From assembly GCA_905215195.1 (NCBI GenBank), contig CAJMPF010000023.1, positions 1 through 12,181 on the forward strand: a stretch of 12,181 nt of DNA. Reading direction: 5' to 3'. Under the pieces are notes generated by a model. That model was not told the origin of the DNA. It worked only from the letters and a program-made list of their open reading frames with translations, and made no database searches. Below are positions 6,936 to 12,181 of the stretch, piece by piece. Position numbers and translations under genes: made by a program. The DNA is from an uncultured bacterium. Lineage in GTDB: Bacteria > Actinomycetota > Coriobacteriia > Coriobacteriales > Coriobacteriaceae. Numbering within the stretch: position 1 is the first letter of the stretch; each line of letters begins with the position of its first letter.

Positions 6936-7559
6936 ATGAAGGTTCTTTTGGTCAATGGCAGCCCCAAGGCAAACGGCAACACCGCCCGCGCACTCGCCGA
7001 GGTCGCCGAGCAACTCAATGCCGAAGGCATTGATACCGAGGTGTTTCAGCTGGGCACCAAGCCCATTCGCGACTGCATTGGCTGTGGTCAGTGCGGCAAG
7101 CTCGATTGCCGCTGCACCTTTGACGATGACGTGGTGAACGAGCTGATCGCTGCCGCCGAGCAGGCAGATGGCTTTGTCTTTGGCTCGCCCGTCTACTATG
7201 CGCACCCCAGCGGACGCATCCTTTCGGCCCTCGATCGCGCATTCTATGCCGGCAGCAAAGCCTTTGCACACAAGCCGGGCGCTGCCGTCGCCGTTGCCCG
7301 TCGCGGCGGCACGTCGACCACCTTCGACGTGCTCAATAAGTACTTCACCATCAACCAGATGCCCGTGGTTGCTTCCACGTACTGGAACAACGTGTTTGGC
7401 GCCATGCCGGGCGAGGCCGCCCAGGACGCCGAGGGCCTGGCCACCATGCGCAACATCGGCAAGAACATGGCCTGGCTCCTGCATTGTATCGAGGCAGGAC
7501 GGGCCGCCGGCATCGAAGCCCCCGAAGCCGATCGCGAGCGCACAAACTTCATCAGGTAG
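6936..7559 (+). CDS. Flavodoxin-fold FMN-dependent oxidoreductase, iron-sulfur-flavoprotein-like
   Basis: 207 aa. The N-terminus MKVLLVNGSPKANGNT gives the FMN-phosphate loop of the NADPH-dependent FMN reductase / iron-sulfur flavoprotein superfamily (GSPxxxGNT, 8-16). GSPVYYAHPSG at 83-93 is the second flavin-contacting loop. A cysteine cluster at C47, C50, C53, C58 and C60 has CX2CX2CX4C spacing, the compact motif of Methanosarcina-type Isf proteins, so a 4Fe-4S cluster is possible; many relatives keep similar cysteines without proof of a cluster. It probably moves electrons from NAD(P)H or a ferredoxin to a quinone, nitro compound or other acceptor; the substrate is unknown. ATG 6936 is preferred over GTG 6933 because AGAGGGAG (6922-6929) is then 6 nt away. 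It is followed after 17 nt by the ArsC/Spx-like gene, suggesting a two-gene operon. Confidence 0.9.
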   Translation: MKVLLVNGSPKANGNTARALAEVAEQLNAEGIDTEVFQLGTKPIRDCIGCGQCGKLDCRCTFDDDVVNELIAAAEQADGFVFGSPVYYAHPSGRILSALDRAFYAGSKAFAHKPGAAVAVARRGGTSTTFDVLNKYFTINQMPVVASTYWNNVFGAMPGEAAQDAEGLATMRNIGKNMAWLLHCIEAGRAAGIEAPEADRERTNFIR

Positions 7560-7576
7560 AACGGCGGAACAAATAC

Positions 7577-7918
7577 ATGAACGTGCAAATTTTTGGCACC
7601 AAAAAGTCTTTCGATACCAAGAAAGCACAGCGCTTCTTCAAAGAGCGCCGCATTAAGGTGCAGTTTATCGACCTTAAGGAAAAGGAGATGAGCAAGGGCG
7701 AGCTCACGAGCGTGATGCAGGCGGTCGGCGGCATCGACAAACTGCTCAACCCCAAGGCCAAGGACGAGGAGACACTCGCACTCATTCAGCACCTTACCCC
7801 CAGTCAGCGCTTCGACAAGCTGCTCGAGAACCAGCAGGTCTTGGCCGAGCCCATCGTGCGTAACGGCAAAAAAGCCACCGTCGGTTATTGCCCCGATGTA
7901 TGGGGAGCCTGGGAGTAG
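7577..7918 (+). CDS. ArsC/Spx-family thioredoxin-fold protein lacking the catalytic Cys
   Basis: 113 aa, the usual length for the ArsC/YffB/Spx family (PF03960). The N-terminal strand-loop-helix reads NVQIFGTKKSFDTKKAQRFF. Relatives have Cys at the position of Ser11 (the usual form is GxxKCFDTKKA or GIKNCDTIKKA). Here the codon is TCT, one base from the Cys codon TGT. The rest of the fold is intact: IDLKEKEMSKGEL (31-43), a lysine-rich loop and EPIVRNGKKATVGY (91-104), the conserved cis-Pro/Arg region. The only cysteine is C105 near the C-terminus. Classical arsenate reduction is therefore unlikely; it may be a binding or regulatory protein, or use C105. The start is ATG 7577, not an upstream in-frame ATG within the flavoprotein gene, since the family N-terminus begins here. 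The Shine-Dalgarno (GGCGGA) is weak. Confidence 0.88.
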   Translation: MNVQIFGTKKSFDTKKAQRFFKERRIKVQFIDLKEKEMSKGELTSVMQAVGGIDKLLNPKAKDEETLALIQHLTPSQRFDKLLENQQVLAEPIVRNGKKATVGYCPDVWGAWE

Positions 7919-7919
7919 C

Positions 7920-7949
7920 TTGTGTTATTTGCCGGCGCGTGGGTATAAG
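7920..7949 (+). promoter_or_regulatory. Candidate promoter for the CobW-family gene
   Basis: TATAAG (7944-7949, 5 of 6 to the -10 consensus) lies 18 bp after TTGTGT (7920-7925, 3 of 6 to the -35 consensus) in the 86-bp gap. I saw no Zur-like palindrome around it. The call is weak because the -35 is poor. Confidence 0.3.
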
Positions 7950-7992
7950 AGCAGGCGTTTGGCATAAGATTCAACTGTAAGCCATGTCTAAC

Positions 7993-8000
7993 AAAGGAGG
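7993..8000 (+). promoter_or_regulatory. Shine-Dalgarno AAAGGAGG deciding the ATG 8005 start
   Basis: AAAGGAGG sits 4 nt before ATG 8005. An upstream in-frame ATG at 7984 would put this site inside the gene and has no ribosome site of its own, so ATG 8005 is preferred. Confidence 0.8.
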
Positions 8001-8004
8001 GCAC

Positions 8005-9135
8005 ATGCCCAACAAACCCGTGAAAATCATCATGCTTACCGGATACCTCGGTGCCGGCAAGACCACGCTGCTCAACCACATCCTCGCTAACGATGGCGGT
8101 ATCCGCGCCGCCGTGATCGTCAACGATATCGGCGAGATCAATGTCGACGCTAGTCTCATCGCCGACGGCGGCCTTTCCGAGACCGACGACCTCATCCCGC
8201 TCACCAACGGCTGCATCTGCTGCACGCTTTCGGATGACCTGGCCAACCAGCTGCAGGGCATCGCCGATTCGGGCAACTTCGATTACATCATCATCGAGGC
8301 CTCGGGCATTTGCGAGCCCATCCCCATCGCCTACACCATCTCGAGCTTCTGCGACGAGGCCAAGGTGGGCGGCGAGCCCAAGCTCGCGCTCGACAACATC
8401 GTGGCCGTGGTCGACTGCGCCCGCATGTACGACGAGTTCAACGGCGGTCGCGACCTGCTGGCCGAGGATATCGACGAGGACGACATCGAGAGCCTGCTCA
8501 TCCAGCAGATCGAGTTCTGCTCCACGCTGATCCTCAACAAAACCGATACCGTGAGCTCTGAGCAGATCGCCGAGCTCAAGGCTATCGTGCGCAGTCTGCA
8601 GAAGGACGCCGTGATCGTCGAGGCTCAAAACGGCGAGGTTCCCATGGAGGAGCTGCTCGATACCGACCGCTTCGACTTTATGCGCGCCTACAACTCCGCC
8701 GCCTGGATCGATGCCATGGAGCATCCCGAGGAGCACGACGACCCCGAGGTGCTCGAGTACGACATCGAGACCTTTGTTTACTCGCGCCGTAAGCCGTTTG
8801 ACCTGAAGAAGTTCACCGATTTTGTTGAGCAGGAGTGGCCCGACGAGGTTATCCGCGTCAAGGGTCCGCTGTGGCAGACCGGCGACCCGGACATGTGCTA
8901 CATGTTTGAGCAGGCCGGCCACCAGATGCGCCTGATGGAGAACGGCCTGTTTGTCGACTCGGCGCCCGAGGGCGAGAAACAGAAGATCATCGACGAGAAC
9001 CCCGAGATCATGCAGATTTGGGACGACGAGACGGGCGACCGTATGACGAGCCTGTGCATCATCGGCCGTCACATGGACAAGGATGCGCTCATCGCCTCCC
9101 TCGATGCCTGCCTGACCGACTGGCACCGCGCCTAG
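8005..9135 (+). CDS. CobW/COG0523-family GTP-binding metallochaperone
   Basis: 376 aa, a normal length for the two-domain family. The GTPase domain shows Walker A GYLGAGKT (13-20), the family-defining metal-binding CxCC as CICC at 70-73, DYIIIEASG (93-101) with the conserved Glu98, and the guanine-specificity NKTD at 178-181. An acidic/His patch (MEHPEEHDDPE, 238-248) leads into the CobW C-terminal domain, which begins at the YDIETFVYSRRKPFD strand (~252) and runs to the end. Such proteins use GTP hydrolysis to deliver a metal (zinc in ZNG1/YeiR types, cobalt or iron in others) to client enzymes in the cytosol; the metal cannot be read from sequence and no metal-protein gene is adjacent. It is flanked by its own gap with a possible promoter and by a strong terminator, so it is probably monocistronic. 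Alternatives such as UreG or HypB lack this architecture. Confidence 0.93.
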   Translation: MPNKPVKIIMLTGYLGAGKTTLLNHILANDGGIRAAVIVNDIGEINVDASLIADGGLSETDDLIPLTNGCICCTLSDDLANQLQGIADSGNFDYIIIEASGICEPIPIAYTISSFCDEAKVGGEPKLALDNIVAVVDCARMYDEFNGGRDLLAEDIDEDDIESLLIQQIEFCSTLILNKTDTVSSEQIAELKAIVRSLQKDAVIVEAQNGEVPMEELLDTDRFDFMRAYNSAAWIDAMEHPEEHDDPEVLEYDIETFVYSRRKPFDLKKFTDFVEQEWPDEVIRVKGPLWQTGDPDMCYMFEQAGHQMRLMENGLFVDSAPEGEKQKIIDENPEIMQIWDDETGDRMTSLCIIGRHMDKDALIASLDACLTDWHRA

Positions 9136-9174
9136 GTTTATCCAAGCGGGTATTTTTCCGCTTACGTAACCGCC

Positions 9175-9209
9175 AAACCACCACGAAGGTACCCTTCGTG
9201 GTGGTTTTT
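9175..9209 (+). terminator. Strong intrinsic terminator after the CobW-family gene
   Basis: AAACCACCACGAAGG (9175-9189) is perfectly complementary to 9193-9207 around a 3-nt loop, and the stem runs into TTTTT at 9205-9209. The 15-bp GC-rich stem with a T-tract is a classical Rho-independent terminator; the A-run on the left lets it work on the other strand too. A small aagcgg/ccgctt hairpin (9144-9163) precedes it. Confidence 0.92.
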
Positions 9210-9220
9210 CGTTCTGAGCC

Positions 9221-9226
9221 AAGGAG
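9221..9226 (+). promoter_or_regulatory. Shine-Dalgarno AAGGAG deciding the trmL start
   Basis: AAGGAG ends 4 nt before ATG 9231. The frame is open further upstream through the terminator and into the CobW-family gene, but the family N-terminus (MFNIVLYAPEIPANTGN) begins exactly here. Confidence 0.88.
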
Positions 9227-9230
9227 ATTC

Positions 9231-9830
9231 ATGTTCAACATTGTGCTGTATGCGCCCGAGATTCCGGCCAATACGGGCAATATCGGCCGCACCTGCGTGG
9301 TTACCGGCGCCCGTCTACATCTGGTGGAGCCACTGGGCTTTTCGCTCGACGACAAGACAGTACGTCGCGCCGGCCTGGGCTACTGGCAAAACTTGGACGT
9401 GACCACCTATGCCGGCTGGGAGGATTTCCTTGCACGCAATGGTCTCTCCCCTGCCGACGAACGCCTGCATCTGCTGACCAAAAAGGCACGCCGCACCTAT
9501 GCGCAGAGCACCTACCGCGATGGCGACTACTTGGTCTTTGGCAGTGAGAGCTCGGGCATTCCCGAGCCACTGCTTGCCGCGGCGCCCGAGCGTTGCGAGC
9601 GCATCCCGATGCTGCGCGATTGCGACTCGCTCGATAACGCCGAGGCATGGGAAGCTCACGAGGAATCGCTGGGGCATACCGAGGACAGCCACGAGGCCAT
9701 CCTTCGGCAGGATATCTGCGGCAACTTCGTCAATCCCGACGACTACCGCATCAGCGCCCTCAACCTTTCCAACAGCGCCGCCATCGTCCTCTACGAGGCC
9801 CTACGCCAAACAGGCTTTCCGGGAATGTGA
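9231..9830 (+). CDS. trmL: tRNA (cytidine(34)-2'-O)-methyltransferase with a central insertion
   Basis: 199 aa SPOUT methyltransferase of the SpoU/TrmL class, which 2'-O-methylates the wobble nucleotide of tRNA-Leu isoacceptors using SAM and acts as a knotted dimer. Motif 1 is IPANTGNIGRTC (11-22) with Arg20; motif 2 is FGSESSGIPEPLL (103-115); motif 3 is LNLSNSAAIVLYEALRQ (177-193), the knot and SAM site. Typical TrmL proteins are about 155-160 aa. The extra length is mostly a ~45-residue insertion (~128-173, acidic, rich in His and Glu) between RIPM and the LNLSNS motif, where the usual linker is only a few residues. The stop codon TGA (9828-9830) lies inside a palindromic repeat that begins at 9823. 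It follows a strong terminator, so expression must start in the preceding 20-90 bp or by readthrough; no clear promoter was seen. Confidence 0.92.
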   Translation: MFNIVLYAPEIPANTGNIGRTCVVTGARLHLVEPLGFSLDDKTVRRAGLGYWQNLDVTTYAGWEDFLARNGLSPADERLHLLTKKARRTYAQSTYRDGDYLVFGSESSGIPEPLLAAAPERCERIPMLRDCDSLDNAEAWEAHEESLGHTEDSHEAILRQDICGNFVNPDDYRISALNLSNSAAIVLYEALRQTGFPGM

Positions 9831-9857
9831 CAAAGGAACTGTCCCTTTGTCACATTC
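9823..9857. repeat. 33-bp palindromic repeat, copy 1 (14-bp perfect stem)
   Basis: GAATGTGACAAAGG (9823-9836) pairs perfectly with 9844-9857 around a 7-nt loop. The core 9824-9856 has the same arms (AATGTGACAAAG / CTTTGTCACATT) and the same 33-nt length as copy 2 at 11081-11113; only the central 9 bases differ (4 of 9). It supplies the trmL stop codon and could act as a terminator, though it has no T-tract. The paired copies suggest a dispersed REP/MITE-like family. Confidence 0.85.
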
Positions 9858-9914
9858 AAGCGCCGCGCCGATGGCACACACGCCTAATTGATGCTCTAGA
9901 TAAAGAGCCCTCAC

Positions 9915-9950
9915 TTTTAATCAGAATTAACTAAAGTAAAATGAAGTTAA
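9915..9950 (+). promoter_or_regulatory. AT-rich promoter/operator candidate for the ATPase gene
   Basis: The 144-bp gap between trmL and the ATPase is sharply AT-rich here. TAAAAT (9937-9942) can serve as a -10 with TTTTAA (9915-9920) 16 bp upstream. Two dyads overlie it: TTAAT (9917-9921)/ATTAA (9926-9930), and TTAAC (9927-9931)/GTTAA (9946-9950) which brackets the -10. These look like repressor sites, possibly autoregulatory, but AT-rich DNA yields such dyads by chance. Confidence 0.4.
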
Positions 9951-9974
9951 ACGACGGTGTGAAAGGAGAGCTTT

Positions 9975-11075
9975 GTGGAATATCTCGAGAACCCGTTTAC
10001 CCCCAGTTTTGGTGAGGTTCCTGCCCACCTCGCTGGCAGACAACAGATTATTCGGGATTTGGACCGTGCCTTCTTGAGCCAGCGCAGGCGCCCAGAATTG
10101 ACCTCGATCTTCTCAGGCGCTCGTGGAACCGGTAAAACCGCTCTCATGTCGTCGCTCGCGACAAGGGCGGAATCCCACGGCTGGATTGCCGTAAAGACGA
10201 CCGCGCTCCCGGGAATGCTTGAGGAAATCGAGTCCGGGGCGAAACGTGCTGCCGGCCATCTTATCGACCCGTCTAACCACTTCGAAGTCGCCGGTCTCGG
10301 AATTGCACCGCTCGGCAGCATCGAGGTCAGTCGCGTTCACGATGCCTCAACCTGGCGGTATCGCATGAGCGACATCATCGACCAGCTCAACGAAGCGGGC
10401 ACCGGTCTGCTCGTCACGGTTGACGAGGTGGACCCGACACTCGACGAGATGATTCAGCTCGCAGCGACGTATCAGCACTTTGTGACCGATGGGAGACGCG
10501 TCGCGCTGCTCATGGCGGGACTTCCCAACAACGTCTCGACGTTGCTGAACCACAAGACGGTCTCGTTCCTTCGCCGCGCCCAACAATATCATCTGGGTCG
10601 CATTGCCGACTATGACGTACGCGAGGCCTTGATTCGCACGATCCAGGAAAACGATCGCCTGGCAGATGCCGAGGGAATCGATAGAGCCGTTCGCTCGATC
10701 TCTGGTTTTCCCTTCCTATTGCAGCTCGTAGGCTACCGTGCCTGGGATCTCACAAACGATTCGAAGAAAATCTCGTCACGCGACTTTGACCTGGGAATCA
10801 AAATCGCGCGCGACGAGATGGACGACCGAATCCTCGCGGCAACCTATCGGGAACTCACTGCAGAGGACAAGCGATTCCTCATCGCCATGCTCGATGACGA
10901 AGAAGAGTCCACCACCGCCGACCTTATCGAGCGCCTTAAGCGTTCGCCGCAGCAGGTCTCCCGCTACCGACGCCGCATGATAGATGCCGGCATCATCGGA
11001 GAACGAGGACGAGGGCTCGTCGCATTTGAATTGCCATTCTTCCGCGACTATCTCGCGGCTCAATGCGTGAAATAG
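9975..11075 (+). CDS. AAA/ORC-like P-loop ATPase with C-terminal winged helix, function unknown
   Basis: 366 aa from a GTG start with AAAGGAG (9962-9968) 6 nt upstream. The N-terminus NPFTPSFGEVPAHLAGR (6-22) is the lead-in of a family of single-domain ATPases common in Actinobacteria. Walker A is GARGTGKT (48-55); Walker B is LLVTVDEVD (145-153) with D150/E151; MAGLPNN (180-186) fits sensor 1; FLRR (198-201) may hold an arginine finger; GFPFLLQLVGYRAWD (244-258) resembles the sensor-2/lid helix of ORC/STAND ATPases. Residues ~293-362 form a predicted winged-helix DNA-binding domain (TTADLIERLKRSPQQVSRYRRRMIDAG). It could be a DNA-bound regulator or remodeller; no partner gene (nuclease, transposase, toxin) is adjacent, so no function is claimed. 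The gene stands alone, preceded by an AT-rich promoter-like region and bracketed by two copies of a palindrome, which suggests acquisition as a unit. Confidence 0.85.
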   Translation: MEYLENPFTPSFGEVPAHLAGRQQIIRDLDRAFLSQRRRPELTSIFSGARGTGKTALMSSLATRAESHGWIAVKTTALPGMLEEIESGAKRAAGHLIDPSNHFEVAGLGIAPLGSIEVSRVHDASTWRYRMSDIIDQLNEAGTGLLVTVDEVDPTLDEMIQLAATYQHFVTDGRRVALLMAGLPNNVSTLLNHKTVSFLRRAQQYHLGRIADYDVREALIRTIQENDRLADAEGIDRAVRSISGFPFLLQLVGYRAWDLTNDSKKISSRDFDLGIKIARDEMDDRILAATYRELTAEDKRFLIAMLDDEEESTTADLIERLKRSPQQVSRYRRRMIDAGIIGERGRGLVAFELPFFRDYLAAQCVK

Positions 11076-11079
11076 AAAT

Positions 11080-11114
11080 CAATGTGACAAAGAGGCAGTC
11101 CCTTTGTCACATTG
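11080..11114. repeat. 33-bp palindromic repeat, copy 2 (13-bp perfect stem)
   Basis: CAATGTGACAAAG (11080-11092) pairs perfectly with 11102-11114 around a 9-nt loop. It lies 4 nt after the ATPase stop and 1 nt before the end of the converging UvrA gene, the position of a bidirectional terminator. The closing pair is C-G here and G-C in copy 1, so pairing is kept while the bases differ. Confidence 0.85.
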
Positions 11115-11115
11115 C

Positions 11116-12181
11116 CTATAGGTAGCGACCGGTAATGCTCTTGGAGCAAGCCGCGATGTCGCTCGGCGTGCCGGCGCAGACGATTTGCCCGCCCGCATCG
11201 CCACCGCCCGGGCCCATGTCGATCACGTAATCGGCGTTACGGATAAGGTCGAGATCGTGTTCGATCACGATAACCGTGGCGCCCTTGGCAACAAGGCCGT
11301 CGAACACGCTCAACAGCACCTGAACATCGAGCGGATGCAGGCCGATCGTGGGTTCGTCGAACACGAATACGGCGTCATCCTGCACACGGCCCATCTCGCT
11401 CGCAAGCTTTAGACGCTGCGCCTCGCCGCCCGAGAGCGCCGGCGTGGGCTCACCGAGCGTGAGATAGCCCAAGCCCAGGTCGCGCAAGGTCTGCAAGCGC
11501 GTCTGAACCTTCTTGAGTCCCAGTGTGGCGTCGATGGCCTCGTCCACACTCATGTCCATGAGCTGCGGCAACGTAAGCAGACTCCCGTCCTTGCCCTCGC
11601 GATGGATACGCGAAGCCGCGTCTGCATAACGCGAGCCGCGACATGCCGGGCAGACGATCTCGACATCGGGCAAAAACTGCACGTCGAGCGATATCGAGCC
11701 CGTGCCATCGCACGTAGGGCAGCGCAAGGCGCCAGTGTTGTAGCTAAAGGCGCCTGCCTTGTAGCCGGCTGCCTTGGCCTCGGGCGTGCGGGCGAAGGCG
11801 CGACGCAGCTCGTCATGGATATCAGCATAGGTCGCTACCGTCGAGCGCACGTTGGCACCGATGGGCGTGGCGTCAATCAGGTTGGCACGTGCAATGCCCT
11901 CGGCATCGACCCAACGCACGTGTTTTGGCAGGCGCTCGCTGGCTGCCTGTGCCTTAAGTGCCGGGATGAGTGTCTCGAGCACCAGCGTCGTCTTGCCCGA
12001 ACCCGAAACGCCCGTCACCGCGACGAGACGGCCGCGCGGGATATCGACTTCGAGCGGCTTGACGGTATGGATGGCATCGGTCGCCATGCGGATATGGCCC
12101 TGGTCGAACATTTCCTCGTCAGTCACCTGCGGACGCAAGCGCTTGGACTCCGAGCGCAAAAACGGGGCGATGCGGCTGGTC
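11116..12181 (-). CDS. UvrA-family ABC ATPase, C-terminal part (partial), probably a UvrA paralogue
   Basis: The frame is open to the window edge, so the N-terminal half lies outside; the TTG at 12159 is internal, not a start. About 355 residues are visible. They comprise the second ATPase unit: Walker A GVSGSGKT (codons at 11989-12012), a zinc finger with CPTC and CPAC pairs, signature LSGGEAQRLKLASEM, Walker B VFVFDEPTIGLHPLD, the EHD switch, and the closing SITGRYL. Canonical UvrA damage-recognition ATPases have GKS in this Walker A, a DQSPIGRTPRSNPATYT segment and DEPTTGLHFED. Here these read GKT, DATPIGANVRSTVATYA and DEPTIGLHPLD, the pattern I associate with the shorter UvrA-like paralogues, some of which are linked to drug or antibiotic tolerance. 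The protein is likely DNA- or chromatin-associated or ribosome-independent ABC-type; excision-repair function is uncertain. It converges on the ATPase gene across the palindrome. Confidence 0.88.
   Translation of the reverse strand, partial: TSRIAPFLRSESKRLRPQVTDEEMFDQGHIRMATDAIHTVKPLEVDIPRGRLVAVTGVSGSGKTTLVLETLIPALKAQAASERLPKHVRWVDAEGIARANLIDATPIGANVRSTVATYADIHDELRRAFARTPEAKAAGYKAGAFSYNTGALRCPTCDGTGSISLDVQFLPDVEIVCPACRGSRYADAASRIHREGKDGSLLTLPQLMDMSVDEAIDATLGLKKVQTRLQTLRDLGLGYLTLGEPTPALSGGEAQRLKLASEMGRVQDDAVFVFDEPTIGLHPLDVQVLLSVFDGLVAKGATVIVIEHDLDLIRNADYVIDMGPGGGDAGGQIVCAGTPSDIAACSKSITGRYL

Noticed and set aside
7885..9222. A 445-codon open frame on the minus strand across the CobW-family gene
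   Set aside because: It is antisense to a clearly conserved GTPase, has a low-complexity V/D/L/A-rich translation with no motif, and is what a GC-rich gene with strong codon bias produces on its opposite strand.
9824..11113. The palindrome pair as terminal inverted repeats of an insertion sequence
   Set aside because: Each copy is a complete palindrome by itself, there is no transposase between them, and the flanking bases show no target duplication (ccggg/caagc and aaatc/gccta).
1..12181. CRISPR array, tRNA, rRNA or prophage genes
   Set aside because: No regularly spaced repeats, no cloverleaf-like stretch in the gaps, and no integrase or structural phage protein were seen.

Overview
The window is ordinary bacterial chromosome: GC-rich, densely coding, with short intergenic gaps, strong AGGAGG-type ribosome sites and many perfect hairpins between genes. 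Protein style and gene mix (a UvrA paralogue of the Actinobacteria/Firmicutes type, a patatin with a long C-terminal extension, NPFTPxFG-type ATPases, multi-GGDEF proteins) suggest a gut Coriobacteriia, probably Collinsella. That assignment is inference from memory of family members; no marker gene in the window settles it.

Layout. 1-1180 (+): the end of a thiamin salvage operon, namely the C-terminus of hydroxyethylthiazole kinase (thiM), a small thiamine-binding (MTH1187/YkoF-type) protein and thiamine-phosphate synthase (thiE), tightly coupled by an 8-nt-spaced Shine-Dalgarno and a 4-nt ATGA overlap. 1225-1270 holds a perfect hairpin between convergent genes. 1293-2162 (-) is a patatin-like phospholipase. 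2163-2486 is a divergent, AT-richer control region. 2487-5204 and 5332-6861 (+) are two tandem, homologous c-di-GMP proteins: the first is GGDEF-PAS-GGDEF*-GGDEF*-EAL, the second stops after GGDEF-PAS-GGDEF* (* = degenerate). A 13-bp perfect hairpin with a third complementary half-site lies between them. 6936-7918 (+) is a two-gene unit: an FMN-dependent oxidoreductase with an iron-sulfur-flavoprotein-like cysteine cluster, and an ArsC/Spx-fold protein whose catalytic Cys is Ser. 8005-9135 (+) is a CobW-family metallochaperone GTPase ending in a strong intrinsic terminator. 9231-9830 (+) is tRNA methyltransferase TrmL with an unusual insertion. 9975-11075 (+) is an orphan AAA/ORC-like ATPase bracketed by two near-identical 33-bp palindromes. 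11116 to the end (-) is the C-terminal part of a UvrA-family ATPase, cut by the window edge.

Working together: thiM, the thiamine-binding protein and thiE would recycle thiazole into thiamine phosphate. The GGDEF/EAL pair probably sets a local c-di-GMP balance, one protein carrying both make and break modules, the other only the make module. The remaining genes look like independent housekeeping or accessory units. No CRISPR array, tRNA, rRNA, transposase or recognisable phage gene was found. The most distinctive items are the truncated/extended GGDEF tandem, the palindrome-bracketed ATPase and the Cys-to-Ser ArsC/Spx protein. I found no convincing complete new defence or biosynthetic system.
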